In this document: positions 24,197-33,218 of the stretch, one piece after another
Numbering within the stretch: position 1 is the stretch's first letter
Layout: every line of letters starts with the position of its first letter
Assembly: GCA_016744875.1 (NCBI GenBank)
Contig: JADGDL010000016.1
Span: 1-40,016, forward strand
Reading direction: 5' to 3'
Length of the DNA stretch: 40,016 bases
Origin: Sulfurovum sp.
GTDB taxonomy: Bacteria > Campylobacterota > Campylobacteria > Campylobacterales > Sulfurovaceae
The notes under the pieces: model-generated
The model's database searches: none
Told to the model about the DNA's origin: nothing
What the model saw: the letters and a program-made list of their open reading frames with translations, nothing else
Position numbers and translations under genes: made by a program

Positions 24197-25734
24197 CCCT
24201 ACTCTATCCCAGTTTCTTATGGCTGATTATACCCTTGGTACTGTTATTATGGGTCAAAAGGGCGAACCTTTTACATGTTGTGCATCTTGTCGTTTTGATG
24301 CTGATCATACTTTCTCTTACGCGTCCTGTTCAGGAGAAATCACTTCAGGAAGCTACTATAGAAGCTAAAGACATCATTATCGCTTTAGATGTATCTTACT
24401 CCATGAAGGCCAATGATATCACGCCTACACGGTATGATTTTGCGAAAGAGACCATCGCAGCACTGCTTGAGCAAAGTCCTAGTGACAACATCATGCTTAT
24501 CGCTTTTACAACCAACCCTCTTTTACTCTCTCCTCCTACCACTGACCATGCCCTCATTAACACTGCACTCAAAAGCCTTAACCCTGAGTTTATCTTGACA
24601 AAAGGTACTTCTCTTAAGAAACTTTTTCAGAAGTTGTCCACTATGCACTCTGAACATAAAAACCTCATACTTATGACAGATGGAGGAGAAGAGGAAAATC
24701 TGGAAGAACTAACAGATCTTCTACATGGATCCAAGCTCTCGTTAAGTGTTTTAGCATTGGGAACTGTTCAAGGGACAACCGTAAAAAACAAAGAAGGTAC
24801 CCTCTTAAAAGACAAAGAGGGTAACCTTGTCATTTCCCGAATAAATCCTCTTTTGGAAACCTTGACAAACGCAGTTGGGGGCACCTATCTGAGACCTTCA
24901 AACACGCCTGAAGCAACTGCTTCCACACTACAACATACACTCAAAGAGCGTGTCAGCACTGTACAAAAAATGCAACATCACTATAAAGAGTTCTACCAAC
25001 TCCCTCTGATTATCGCTCTTTTACTCTTTCTCATGGTGCATACCAGGGCAGTCAAATATCTACTAATCCTCTTTACTTTTCTAGGGGTTCAGGCAGAGGC
25101 TTCGATCTTTGACAGTTATCATCTTCACTCTGCCTATAGTAATTATGACAATCGTGATCTTAACGCAAGTAAAGTACATCTTAAGCAAGTAGTAAACCGA
25201 TCTTTACAGAGTCAAATACTGCTTGCAAACACCTATTATAAACAGGGTAATTTCAAGCTAGCCATACAAACCTATAAGTCTATTCGCTCCAGTTCTAAAA
25301 CTGTTAAGCAAACACTTTACTACAATATCGCAAATACCTATGCAAAGCTAGAGAAATATGACAAAGCAAAACTTTATTATGTCAAGACCTTACAATTAGG
25401 GGCTGATGAAGATGCCTCTCATAATCTACGTACAATAGCCTTCTTAAGCGATAAAGACAATGCTGATCTTGGTATCGCCCACCCTAAATCTCAAAGCTCT
25501 GACTCCAGTAAAAGTGAAGACCAGAAAGCAAGCGATGATGAGAGCAGGAGTGAAGACCAGCCCTCTTCAGGCTCCGGAGGTGGAGGAGAGGCAAAGTCTA
25601 AAGAAGAGAGAGAAAAGAAAGAACAGGAAGAAGGTCAACTGATGGGTACAGATGAAGAAGAAGCCCATCCCCTAAGTTCCAAAACCTATGAACTCATCAA
25701 TAAAGGATACATACGTGAAAAACAACCTTGGTAA
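24193..25734 (+). CDS. fused BatB (VWA) / BatC-like TPR protein
   Basis: A 513-residue protein. Two N-terminal helices (about 8-45) precede a VWA domain with DVSYS at 66-70 and LMTDGGEEE at about 160. A further membrane region lies at about 272-305, and then several TPR units (ILLANTYYKQGNFKLAIQTY, YYNIANTYAKLEKYDKAKLYY). The last 100 residues are a charged Ser/Asp/Glu/Lys/Gly run. In many bacteria BatB and BatC are separate; here they form one protein. It overlaps batA by 4 bp (ATGA). Confidence 0.88.
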   Translation: MTLLYPSFLWLIIPLVLLLWVKRANLLHVVHLVVLMLIILSLTRPVQEKSLQEATIEAKDIIIALDVSYSMKANDITPTRYDFAKETIAALLEQSPSDNIMLIAFTTNPLLLSPPTTDHALINTALKSLNPEFILTKGTSLKKLFQKLSTMHSEHKNLILMTDGGEEENLEELTDLLHGSKLSLSVLALGTVQGTTVKNKEGTLLKDKEGNLVISRINPLLETLTNAVGGTYLRPSNTPEATASTLQHTLKERVSTVQKMQHHYKEFYQLPLIIALLLFLMVHTRAVKYLLILFTFLGVQAEASIFDSYHLHSAYSNYDNRDLNASKVHLKQVVNRSLQSQILLANTYYKQGNFKLAIQTYKSIRSSSKTVKQTLYYNIANTYAKLEKYDKAKLYYVKTLQLGADEDASHNLRTIAFLSDKDNADLGIAHPKSQSSDSSKSEDQKASDDESRSEDQPSSGSGGGGEAKSKEEREKKEQEEGQLMGTDEEEAHPLSSKTYELINKGYIREKQPW

Positions 25735-26848
25735 AACCATACTTTTTCTTTTACTCTTTGTGCTATTACAGGCAGAAGACTTTAGCTATGACTTTAAAGT
25801 AGACAACACACAGCCCTATGTCAAAGAGCCTGTCCTCCTTACACTTGATATTCAACAGACCAATAAAGAGTTGGTTCTTCTCTTTACCTTTGATCTAAAA
25901 AAGAGTGTCAACTACCAGTTTCAAAGACTTAACATTCAAGAGACCGACTCCTATCATAATGCACAGATACACTACGAGTACCTTATCTACCCTCTTAAAG
26001 AGGGAGAGATAAAGCTTGAATTTGAACTGCTAAAAAAAGCAACCACTGATGAGAGTGTTGCTTACAGTTTTTCCGGGGATAGAGACAACATAAAGGGTCT
26101 TGTCACAACAGATACAATCGTGTCACTTCCACCATTAACACTGAAGGTTAAAAGTCTCCCGGAAGGAACACTTTTTGTAGGAGACTTCACACTAACACAT
26201 CAGCTCAAGTCCCATACAGCAGAAGCACATGAGCCTCTTCCTTTTCAGGTGTATATAGAAGGTCAGGGGTATCCTCCTTTACTTGATTCCATTTTGCCTA
26301 AAGAAGGCGTATTTACACGCTTTACAGAACCTCCTCTTGTGAAGTCTATTGCCACCTCTAAAGGAACGCAAAACTCTGTGAGCTATCCTATGGCACTTTC
26401 TCACTCTCAGAGTTTTACACTTCCGAGCATAAAACTAAAAACATTTGACCCTAAAACAGAGAGAAGCTATTTTTTATCTGTGCCTTCACAATATTTTGAC
26501 ATCCAAGAAGTAGCTAAAGATACCCTACTTGACAAAGAAGATACACCAAAACCTTTTTCTATGGATTGGTCATGGTTGACAAAACTGTTTGCTTATTTGG
26601 TAGTGTTCGGGGCAGGTTATCTTACGGCTGTATCTTGGAAATGGCAAAAGAAAAAAGTACAAACAGCACTGCATCCTTTACATGAGAAGATCAGCAAATG
26701 TAAGAATGAAAAAGCGCTACTCCAAGTACTTATGGCAACAGACGACAAACGTTTTGCCTCATGCATTGAGAAGTTAGAAAGCTCTTTGTATGGAGATGGT
26801 AAAATCAACTTAAACAAAGTGAAACAAGAAGCACAGGATCTCATATGA
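25715..26848 (+). CDS. BatD-like membrane-anchored protein
   Basis: A 377-residue exported protein. The GTG at 25715 gives a normal signal peptide (KNNLGKTILFLLLFVLLQA) and has AAGGA 7 bp upstream; an ATG at 25688 would add nine residues. The periplasmic part holds beta-sandwich repeats like BatD (SYDFKVDNTQPYVKEPVLLTLDI). A single membrane helix lies at about 290-310, followed by a cytoplasmic helical tail. It overlaps the previous gene by 20 bp and the MoxR gene by 4 bp. Confidence 0.8.
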   Translation: MKNNLGKTILFLLLFVLLQAEDFSYDFKVDNTQPYVKEPVLLTLDIQQTNKELVLLFTFDLKKSVNYQFQRLNIQETDSYHNAQIHYEYLIYPLKEGEIKLEFELLKKATTDESVAYSFSGDRDNIKGLVTTDTIVSLPPLTLKVKSLPEGTLFVGDFTLTHQLKSHTAEAHEPLPFQVYIEGQGYPPLLDSILPKEGVFTRFTEPPLVKSIATSKGTQNSVSYPMALSHSQSFTLPSIKLKTFDPKTERSYFLSVPSQYFDIQEVAKDTLLDKEDTPKPFSMDWSWLTKLFAYLVVFGAGYLTAVSWKWQKKKVQTALHPLHEKISKCKNEKALLQVLMATDDKRFASCIEKLESSLYGDGKINLNKVKQEAQDLI

Positions 26849-27792
26849 ACGATAAAATTATAGTACTTAAAAAAGAACTTGCCAAAGCCGTTGTTGGCCA
26901 AGGAGAGATGATAGAAGGTCTGTTGATCGGACTGTTAAGTGATGGTCACATTCTTGTAGAAGGTGTACCTGGACTTGCCAAAACAACGACCATTAATGCC
27001 CTTTCAAAAGCTTTAGGTCTAGACTCAAAACGTATACAGTTCACGCCTGACCTCTTGCCCTCTGACATCATAGGTGCGCAGATATACAACCCTCAAGACC
27101 ATAGTTTCAGTATAAAAAAGGGCCCACTTTTTACGCATTTGCTATTGGCAGATGAGATAAACCGAGCCCCAGCCAAGGTACAGTCTGCACTGCTTGAAGT
27201 CATGCAGGAGAGACAAGTGACCATCGCAGAAGAGACGTTTAAACTAGAGACGCCATTTTTAGTCATGGCAACACAAAACCCTATAGAACAGGAAGGTGTT
27301 TATGCGCTTCCTGAGGCACAACTTGACAGATTTATGATGAAACTGGTCGTCAAACACAATTCCCAGGAAGACGAGCTGGATATTATGCGTAAGGCTGCCA
27401 CAAAAGGCTTTGGAGAGGTAGAAGCGGTACTGCATATAGAAGACCTCCAAGCCCTTCAATCAGAACTTAATGCCATACATATAGATGAAGAACTGGAACG
27501 GTATATTGTACAGCTTATTGGAGCAACACGTGATCCCATTGCATTTGATCTTGAAAACATTTCCACCTGTATCATGTTCGGGGCAAGTCCAAGAGCCTCC
27601 ATCGATCTCTACAAAGCCTCTAAAGCATATGCCTTCTTAAAAGGAAAAACTTTTGTTTCTCCTGCAGATATAGCTGCGGTGATCCATAATGTACTTCGTC
27701 ACCGTATTGTTCTCTCTTATGAAGCAAGAGCCAAGGGAATGAAAACAGATGAAGTGATCTCCAGTATCGTGGAGACTTTACCTGTACCATGA
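26845..27792 (+). CDS. MoxR-family AAA+ ATPase
   Basis: A 315-residue cytoplasmic chaperone-like ATPase. Walker A is GVPGLAKTT (40-48), Walker B ADEINRAPAKVQSALLEVMQE (about 103-123), sensor 1 is MATQNPIEQEG, and arginine-finger positions lie in EAQLDRFMM. MoxR proteins partner with VWA proteins, and two are coded just upstream. Four-base ATGA overlaps on both sides show coupled translation. Confidence 0.94.
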   Translation: MNDKIIVLKKELAKAVVGQGEMIEGLLIGLLSDGHILVEGVPGLAKTTTINALSKALGLDSKRIQFTPDLLPSDIIGAQIYNPQDHSFSIKKGPLFTHLLLADEINRAPAKVQSALLEVMQERQVTIAEETFKLETPFLVMATQNPIEQEGVYALPEAQLDRFMMKLVVKHNSQEDELDIMRKAATKGFGEVEAVLHIEDLQALQSELNAIHIDEELERYIVQLIGATRDPIAFDLENISTCIMFGASPRASIDLYKASKAYAFLKGKTFVSPADIAAVIHNVLRHRIVLSYEARAKGMKTDEVISSIVETLPVP

Positions 27793-28616
27793 CCACCTAT
27801 TTAAAGGCCCTACAGCTTAAGGCCCGTCATCAGGTCTATACACTGTTATCAGGACAAAACCTCTCCAAACTACATGGGGAAGGTTATGATTTTGCAGAAC
27901 TGCGTGAATACCAGATGGGTGATGACATACGTAAAATAAACTGGACCATCACGGCAAAGCTTGGGAAACCGCATATAAAGGAGTTACATGCCAACCGTGA
28001 ACTTTCAGTTGTCGTATGTGCACTTATGGATGGAAGCCTTTATTTTGGCTCAGGAAATGCCAAACAAGAGAAGATTACAGAAGTTGCCACGGTTCTTGGC
28101 TTTGCCGCACAACATAGTGGAGATCTTTTTACAGGTTTGGGGTATACGCAAACACAAACCTATACTACAGTGCCCACCAAACAAGTTTATCATATAGAGC
28201 AGTTTTCTAAAACCCTCTATGAGTCTCCTCTTTTGCACACAACATTGGAACCTAATGCTTCTATACAAAACCTCTTTAAGCGAATCAACAAACCTTCACT
28301 TCTATTTGTACTGGGAGATTTTTTAGAAGAGATTGACCTCTCTTTACTTGCACAAAAACATGAAGTCATAGCCATTATCATACGCCATCAAGAAGAAGAA
28401 TCACCTAAAAAGCTAGGGGAAGTATCACTTAATGACCCACATAGCGGAGAAAAATTAGATACCTATTTTGGTTCTAACGGCATAGAGAAATATGTTGCAA
28501 AATTAAAAGAAAATGATGAAAAACTGATGTCACACTTTTCACGTTATGACATTCGTTCTGTAAAAATATTTACAGAAGATGAAGTAGTGGGAAAACTACT
28601 GAAACTGTTTGCTTGA
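27789..28616 (+). CDS. DUF58 domain protein
   Basis: A 275-residue protein with the DUF58 signature EGYDFAELREYQMGDDIRKINW followed by T..KLGKPHIKELH, and a VWA-like fold after it (VVCALMDGSLYFG, where the metal-site serines are replaced). It lacks the N-terminal helices found in some DUF58 proteins, so it is probably cytosolic. It is the last gene of the Bat/MoxR operon. Its biochemical role is not known. Confidence 0.9.
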   Translation: MTTYLKALQLKARHQVYTLLSGQNLSKLHGEGYDFAELREYQMGDDIRKINWTITAKLGKPHIKELHANRELSVVVCALMDGSLYFGSGNAKQEKITEVATVLGFAAQHSGDLFTGLGYTQTQTYTTVPTKQVYHIEQFSKTLYESPLLHTTLEPNASIQNLFKRINKPSLLFVLGDFLEEIDLSLLAQKHEVIAIIIRHQEEESPKKLGEVSLNDPHSGEKLDTYFGSNGIEKYVAKLKENDEKLMSHFSRYDIRSVKIFTEDEVVGKLLKLFA

Positions 28617-28649
28617 TCTAGTGCTATATGGATAAAACACTACATTAAA

Positions 28650-29738
28650 CTATACAAACAACAAATATACGAACACCACGAATAATATCACATGTAAAAA
28701 ACCTTCGAGTACATTGGTTTCACCATCATTGAAGTTCACCATACTGACAAGCAGAGTTAATCCTAACATCACTCCTTGCACAGGTGTAATGGCAAGATTA
28801 AGATCCATACCCATATAACGTGTCACGACGATCATCGCAGGCACTGTTAACAGTATGGTTGCCAAAGAAGCCCCCAAAGCGATATTGACAACAGTTTGCA
28901 TACGATTATCCATGGCTGCCCGTACGGCAGTAATGAGCTCTGGTGCAGCAGAGATAACAGCTACACCAACTGCACCCACAGAGAGAGGCAGTCCATATGT
29001 TCTCATCGTGTTACCCATAAATATAGCCAAAACTTCAGAGAGTACTCCAATAATGATGATAGACACAACAAGATTCACGCTATGATACCATCCATTGATC
29101 TTTTGATGTTCGAGATGGCCATCTACTTCAACTATTTCACCATCTCCTCCTTCATACTCAAAAAAGTACTTATGTGATGAAACCTGAATACGCGTAAATG
29201 TAATATAAAGCAAGACAAACATCACCACATTAAACATCATAAAGTTATCGATATGGGCTGCATCCATAAAGTGCGGTACCACCATGGCGATGCCTATGGC
29301 AACAAGCAGCATAGAGAGATAAGAGTTTGAAGAATCCACATTATAAGGCTGTTCTCCGTACTTGATCCCCCCTATGATCGCTGCCAACCCCAACAAGGCA
29401 TTGATATCAAGCATAATGGCTGCATAAATGGTATCACGCGCCAGTACAGGGTTATGTTCATGTATCATCATAATAGCGATAATGACTATCTCAACTACCA
29501 CCGCAGAGATGGTCAAGATCAGTGTCCCGTAAGGCTCTCCAAATTTTTCTGCCAACATCTCTGCATGGTGTGCTACAGACATCGCTGTATACATAATGAC
29601 TACGAATAAAACAGTAAAACCTATGAAGTTTCCTGCAGTTGACTGCACCAAAGTATGTTCAAAATAACTGATCACAAAATAAGTGATAATAGCTAAAAAT
29701 AGACTGTACTCTTTTGACAAGTCCTTTAGAATTTGCAT
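28650..29738 (-). CDS. chaA: calcium/proton antiporter, ChaA type
   Basis: A 362-residue inner-membrane cation/H+ exchanger of the CaCA superfamily, the length of ChaA. About eleven hydrophobic segments are present. The two inverted alpha-repeats are clear: GEPYGTLILTISAVVVEIVII (first, about 66-86) and SVGAVGVAVISAAPELITAVRAA (second, about 253-275), each with the key Glu. A hydrophilic acidic loop (about 195-215) lies between the halves. The ATG shares one base with the stop of the upstream HTH gene (TAATG), so the two are translated together. Confidence 0.9.
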   Translation of the reverse strand: MQILKDLSKEYSLFLAIITYFVISYFEHTLVQSTAGNFIGFTVLFVVIMYTAMSVAHHAEMLAEKFGEPYGTLILTISAVVVEIVIIAIMMIHEHNPVLARDTIYAAIMLDINALLGLAAIIGGIKYGEQPYNVDSSNSYLSMLLVAIGIAMVVPHFMDAAHIDNFMMFNVVMFVLLYITFTRIQVSSHKYFFEYEGGDGEIVEVDGHLEHQKINGWYHSVNLVVSIIIIGVLSEVLAIFMGNTMRTYGLPLSVGAVGVAVISAAPELITAVRAAMDNRMQTVVNIALGASLATILLTVPAMIVVTRYMGMDLNLAITPVQGVMLGLTLLVSMVNFNDGETNVLEGFLHVILFVVFVYLLFV

Positions 29739-30406
29739 TACTTAATGATATCTTTATACTTTTTGTTCTTATTAATTAAGAGCTTTTTCCCTATCATCAT
29801 CAAACGTTCATCCCCTGATTTATATGCTTTGTGGAATCTTTTAAGTACTTTGTCTTGTTGTTTCTCTTTAGTGACAGCATGTTGTTTAAAAAATCTTTTC
29901 ACACCTATCCACTGCTCTACTTCGACCTCAACATGCTCTTCTACATGGTCCTCTTCAGAAACAACATCTATGGCATCATCATGTTCAGGAATCTTTTTTT
30001 GTTCTAACTGAAGAACATAGAGTGAACGCATTTCATGAAATGCGTCTTTAAGAAGGTCTATTTCTCCCTTTAATGTTGTAGAGATCTGTTTATTGGATTT
30101 TTTGAGGTCTTTGACGGTGCCCTTAAGTACTGAGATCGTTTCATCTTTGGCATTCAATAGTGCCTTATAGTCTCTATTGTCAGTTTTAGGTACGTTATGG
30201 GTAACTGGCGTTGACGTAGATTGTTGCACAGTTTCAGAAGGAGTAGTTTCTACTGTAGTCTCGTCTGCAGTATTGTCAATAACAATGTAAAGTTTCCCCT
30301 CTACATTTTTTGCTGTCAATATCCCTCGTTTGATCTTCGCGTAAACTGCTTGTCTAGAAATACCAAGCTCTTTTGCATACTCTGCAGGTTTCATCAACTT
30401 TTCCAT
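29738..30406 (-). CDS. HTH DNA-binding protein with coiled coil, upstream of chaA
   Basis: A 222-residue protein. Residues about 5-30 form a MerR/excisionase-like helix-turn-helix (PAEYAKELGISRQAVYAKIK) followed by a short wing (GKLYIVIDN), like DUF3972-type proteins. The middle contains a Thr/Ser-rich linker, then a coiled coil (about 85-125) and an acidic, then basic C-terminus. A GGGG ribosome site lies 5 bp before the ATG. A 24-bp perfect palindrome begins 10 bp upstream of the start, so the protein probably represses its own operon, including the antiporter gene. Ligand or signal unknown. Confidence 0.75.
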   Translation of the reverse strand: MEKLMKPAEYAKELGISRQAVYAKIKRGILTAKNVEGKLYIVIDNTADETTVETTPSETVQQSTSTPVTHNVPKTDNRDYKALLNAKDETISVLKGTVKDLKKSNKQISTTLKGEIDLLKDAFHEMRSLYVLQLEQKKIPEHDDAIDVVSEEDHVEEHVEVEVEQWIGVKRFFKQHAVTKEKQQDKVLKRFHKAYKSGDERLMMIGKKLLINKNKKYKDIIK

Positions 30407-30416
30407 ATTTTCCCCT

Positions 30417-30440
30417 ATGATTTACAATTTTGTAAATCAT
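30417..30440. promoter_or_regulatory. palindromic operator upstream of the HTH-chaA operon
   Basis: ATGATTTACAA, two T bases, then TTGTAAATCAT: a perfect 11-bp inverted repeat ending 10 bp before the start codon of an HTH protein. The position over the leader or promoter fits an autorepression operator. A transcript hairpin is a less likely reading because it is very AT-rich and has no T-run. Confidence 0.65.
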
Positions 30441-30489
30441 AACATAAAGTTTATGAAAGGTTGACAGAAAAATTATTTTAAAAGATTAA

Positions 30490-30639
30490 GTCATATCTGT
30501 AAAATCATGTCTATCACGGATAACAACGATAATATTCCATGCGTTATCAGATGCTGAAAGTTTTCTATTTGCTATCTTTGAAAAAGATTATAAAGCACTT
30601 TTTGGTGTATTGCCATCTGAGACATTAACGGTAGTATAA
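30490..30639 (+). pseudogene. possible gene remnant, about 49 codons without a start
   Basis: An open frame without ATG, GTG or TTG start that reads like protein toward its end: ALSDAESFLFAIFEKDYKAL followed by FGVLPSETLTVV and a TAA. It has a plausible amphipathic, acidic composition and is unlike the surrounding AT-rich spacer. It may be the 3' end of a decayed gene. The family is not recognised. Confidence 0.3.
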
Positions 30640-30673
30640 GTACAGCAATAATTTCAAAAACTTATATATTGAT

Positions 30674-31309
30674 TTACTTTTGCGTTCCGTCTAGCACAGG
30701 AACAAATAGACACTGTTCAATGGTTTCAGAAGTAATACGTCCATTCTTTTTATAGTATCGCGTAATAATATGGTAATTTTCAGCCTCTTCCACAGGAGCA
30801 ACCAAGATACCACCCTCTGCAAGCTGTTCAAAAAGTGCTTCAGGTATTTCTTTTGCTGTAGCAGAGAAGAGGATACGTTCAAACGGTGCATACTGTTTCC
30901 ACCCTCTTTGTCCATCATCAAAACGGGTAAAGATATTGTTCATCTCTAATGTGGAAAATCTATTTTTTGCTTCTTTCAAAAGTTCATCAATACGTTCTAT
31001 GGTAAAGACACGACGGCAGATCTTTCCAAGTATCGCTGCCTGGTATCCTGACCCACACCCTACTTCAAGAACGGAATCCACACCGTCCAGTTCCAAGTGC
31101 TGTGTCATTTTTGCTACAGTCAAAGGAGAAGAGATCCATTGGCTTGCTGCCAAAGGAAGCGCATCAAGCTGATAAGAGAGGTGCTTAAACTGAGCAGGAA
31201 CAAAAGCTTCTCTGTCCACAGCTAAAAAAGCTTCTTTTACATGATCGTTTAACTCAAAGTGTTTTTCCACTTCTTCTACAAGATTCTGTCTCTGTCGTGC
31301 TTTAATCAT
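30674..31309 (-). CDS. pcm: protein-L-isoaspartate O-methyltransferase
   Basis: Repairs isoaspartyl residues in aged proteins using SAM. It has 211 residues, the family length. The N-terminal part shows AFLAVDREAFVP and the substrate motif LPLAASQWISSPLTVAKM; motif I is EVGCGSGYQAA at about 82-92; then FTIERIDEL (motif post-I) and the DG-GW region (DDGQRGWKQYAPFERILFSA). A TAGAAT box (31337-31342, minus) lies about 28 bp upstream, suggesting its own promoter separate from the nitrilase and nrdB genes. Confidence 0.94.
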   Translation of the reverse strand: MIKARQRQNLVEEVEKHFELNDHVKEAFLAVDREAFVPAQFKHLSYQLDALPLAASQWISSPLTVAKMTQHLELDGVDSVLEVGCGSGYQAAILGKICRRVFTIERIDELLKEAKNRFSTLEMNNIFTRFDDGQRGWKQYAPFERILFSATAKEIPEALFEQLAEGGILVAPVEEAENYHIITRYYKKNGRITSETIEQCLFVPVLDGTQK

Positions 31310-31384
31310 CTGTGCTCTTCTTTTATTAATTGCGAAATTCTATCTAAAATTAGTTAAAGAGATTCACTATCCGCAAAAAAACCC

Positions 31385-32116
31385 TCAATCCATCACTATA
31401 TAACGACGCATCTTTTTGATTTCTCTAAAATCAATGGTACCTTCGATCGCTTCTTTTGTGTCATCCATCGTTACCTCTCCCCAAGGAGAAATAATGGCTG
31501 ATGATCTTGCCATATCTGTATCTGAAGCATTGGAGGTTACAACATAACACTGGTTCATCACAGCAAGTGCCCGAGAAAGCACTTCAAAATGTGTCTTTCG
31601 CAATTTTCCCCAACGTGCAGGGATAAAAACGACATCTGCACCTTCTACCTGTTTCCAAAACTCTTTGAATCGTAACTCAAAACAAAGCAGTATCGCATAC
31701 TTTACACCTTCTATTTCAAAAGGTTTAATTTTTTTAGGTTTACCTGCAAGAAAATAAAGATCTTCATCTCCAAGTTTGAAGAGTTTAACTTTATTTTGTT
31801 TATGAATGACCTTGTGTTTATGTATAACTACAGCCTGGTTGACAAATTCATCTCCATCCTCAAGGATGAGCGTTAAGACAACGATCTGTTCATTCACCTC
31901 TTTTTTAAGTGTTTTAAGCACATTGGCAGAAAACTTTGCTGCTGTTGCCATATGCTCATAGTCAAATGACGTTAAACAGACTTCCGGTGCTACAACGATG
32001 TGTTTATTTTGATAGGTTTGAAGATGAGAAAGAAGTGTGTCAAGGTTGTCTTGATAACGTTTATGTGTGGGAAGTTGCAAAGTGACAACTTCCATCGTTT
32101 TAAGCTGTGGTAACAT
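31385..32116 (-). CDS. carbon-nitrogen hydrolase (nitrilase superfamily)
   Basis: A 243-residue cytoplasmic amidase-like enzyme with the Glu-Lys-Cys triad: Glu in VVAPEVCLTSFDYEH (about 44), Lys in QNKVKLFKLGDED (about 108), and Cys in AILLCFELRF (about 142). The substrate cannot be deduced. The start at 32116 has AGGGGA nearby; a Met seven codons later is the other option and would fit the first beta-strand. It follows nrdB by 8 bp, so the two are probably co-transcribed. Confidence 0.88.
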   Translation of the reverse strand: MLPQLKTMEVVTLQLPTHKRYQDNLDTLLSHLQTYQNKHIVVAPEVCLTSFDYEHMATAAKFSANVLKTLKKEVNEQIVVLTLILEDGDEFVNQAVVIHKHKVIHKQNKVKLFKLGDEDLYFLAGKPKKIKPFEIEGVKYAILLCFELRFKEFWKQVEGADVVFIPARWGKLRKTHFEVLSRALAVMNQCYVVTSNASDTDMARSSAIISPWGEVTMDDTKEAIEGTIDFREIKKMRRYIVMD

Positions 32117-32124
32117 GCATTCCC

Positions 32125-33144
32125 CTAAAAGTCATCCAAATCCAAACTTCCTTTAGAGTAGTTGGTTACATTCCCTTCAAAGAAATTGGTCTTCTGATCA
32201 TTGAATTGCGAGAAGTTATCTACCCACTTGATAGGATGTTCTACATTATAGAGTTTTTCAAGGCCTACAGCATGTAGTCTTTTATCAGCCAGATACTGAA
32301 TGTACTGTTCGATGATATCATCTGTGAGGCCAAGTATTTGTCCTTGTGTGATATACGAACCCCACTCCGACTCTAGTTTGACTGCATCTCTAAACATTTG
32401 ATAGACCTCTTCTTCGAGCTCTTTAGTAAAGAGTTCCGGTCTCTCTTTTTTAGTTGAGTTGATCATGTTTTGAAAAAGTAACAAGTGTGTTACTTCATCT
32501 CTTTGTATAAAACGAATCATTTGCGCTGTTCCCAACATCTTGTCTGAACGTGCAAGGGTATAAAGGTATGCAAAACCACTGTAGAAATAAATACCTTCGA
32601 GTATCTGATTGGCAAACATTGCTTTTACAATGTTTGTATCTGTAGGATTGTTTGAAAGATCTTCATAGACTCTTGCTATGGCATCATTTTTCGTCTTAAG
32701 CTTCATGTCTCTTCTCCAAAGCTCATAGATCTCTTTAGAGTTTGTAGAAATACTGTCAACCATCACCGCATAACTTTGTGAGTGTAGGGCCTCTTCAAAT
32801 GCCTGCCTTACTAAAATGAGATTCACTTCCGGAGCAGTAATAAAAGGATTAAGGTTGTCAATAATGTTATTTGTCTGCAATGAATCCATGAAAATAAGCT
32901 GTGCCAAAACCTTATCATAAGCAGACTTTTCTGAATCTGTAAGGTGCTTATAGTCATTGACATCTCGTGTCATATCCACTTCTTTTGGATACCATGAGTT
33001 ATTCAGCATCATCTCCCAAAGATTATATGCCCATTGATACTTAATATCATTGAGCTCAAATATCCCGGTAGGATCTCCGCCAAAGATCTTACGTTCACTT
33101 GTTTTTTCTTCTGAATCCGGATTATATATTTTTTTACGTTCCAT
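32125..33144 (-). CDS. nrdB: ribonucleotide reductase small (beta) subunit, class Ia type
   Basis: A 339-residue radical-generating subunit. Iron ligands are seen in DSLQTNN (first Asp), EEALHSQSY (Glu and His, with the radical Tyr at about 122, four residues after the His), EGIYFYSG (Glu) and DEVTHLLLF (Glu and His). With NrdA it makes deoxynucleotides. A minus-strand GAGTATAAT box lies 34 bp upstream. nrdA is nearby but in a separate unit, with a hypothetical gene and a 680-bp gap in between. Confidence 0.95.
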   Translation of the reverse strand: MERKKIYNPDSEEKTSERKIFGGDPTGIFELNDIKYQWAYNLWEMMLNNSWYPKEVDMTRDVNDYKHLTDSEKSAYDKVLAQLIFMDSLQTNNIIDNLNPFITAPEVNLILVRQAFEEALHSQSYAVMVDSISTNSKEIYELWRRDMKLKTKNDAIARVYEDLSNNPTDTNIVKAMFANQILEGIYFYSGFAYLYTLARSDKMLGTAQMIRFIQRDEVTHLLLFQNMINSTKKERPELFTKELEEEVYQMFRDAVKLESEWGSYITQGQILGLTDDIIEQYIQYLADKRLHAVGLEKLYNVEHPIKWVDNFSQFNDQKTNFFEGNVTNYSKGSLDLDDF

Positions 33145-33177
33145 CTTAATAGTCTTCCAATAATTATGTTTTAAATT

Positions 33178-33183
33178 ATTATA
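33178..33183 (-). promoter_or_regulatory. -10 box of nrdB
   Basis: Minus-strand GAGTATAAT, 34 bp before the nrdB ATG. No NrdR box was found here or in front of nrdA. Confidence 0.5.
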
Positions 33184-33218
33184 CTCACATTCGCTGATGT
33201 TTAGATAGAATAACTTTT

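Noticed and set aside
33145..33218. NrdR-box search upstream of nrdB (and nrdA)
   Set aside because: No ACACTATATATAGTGT-like sequence pair was found.
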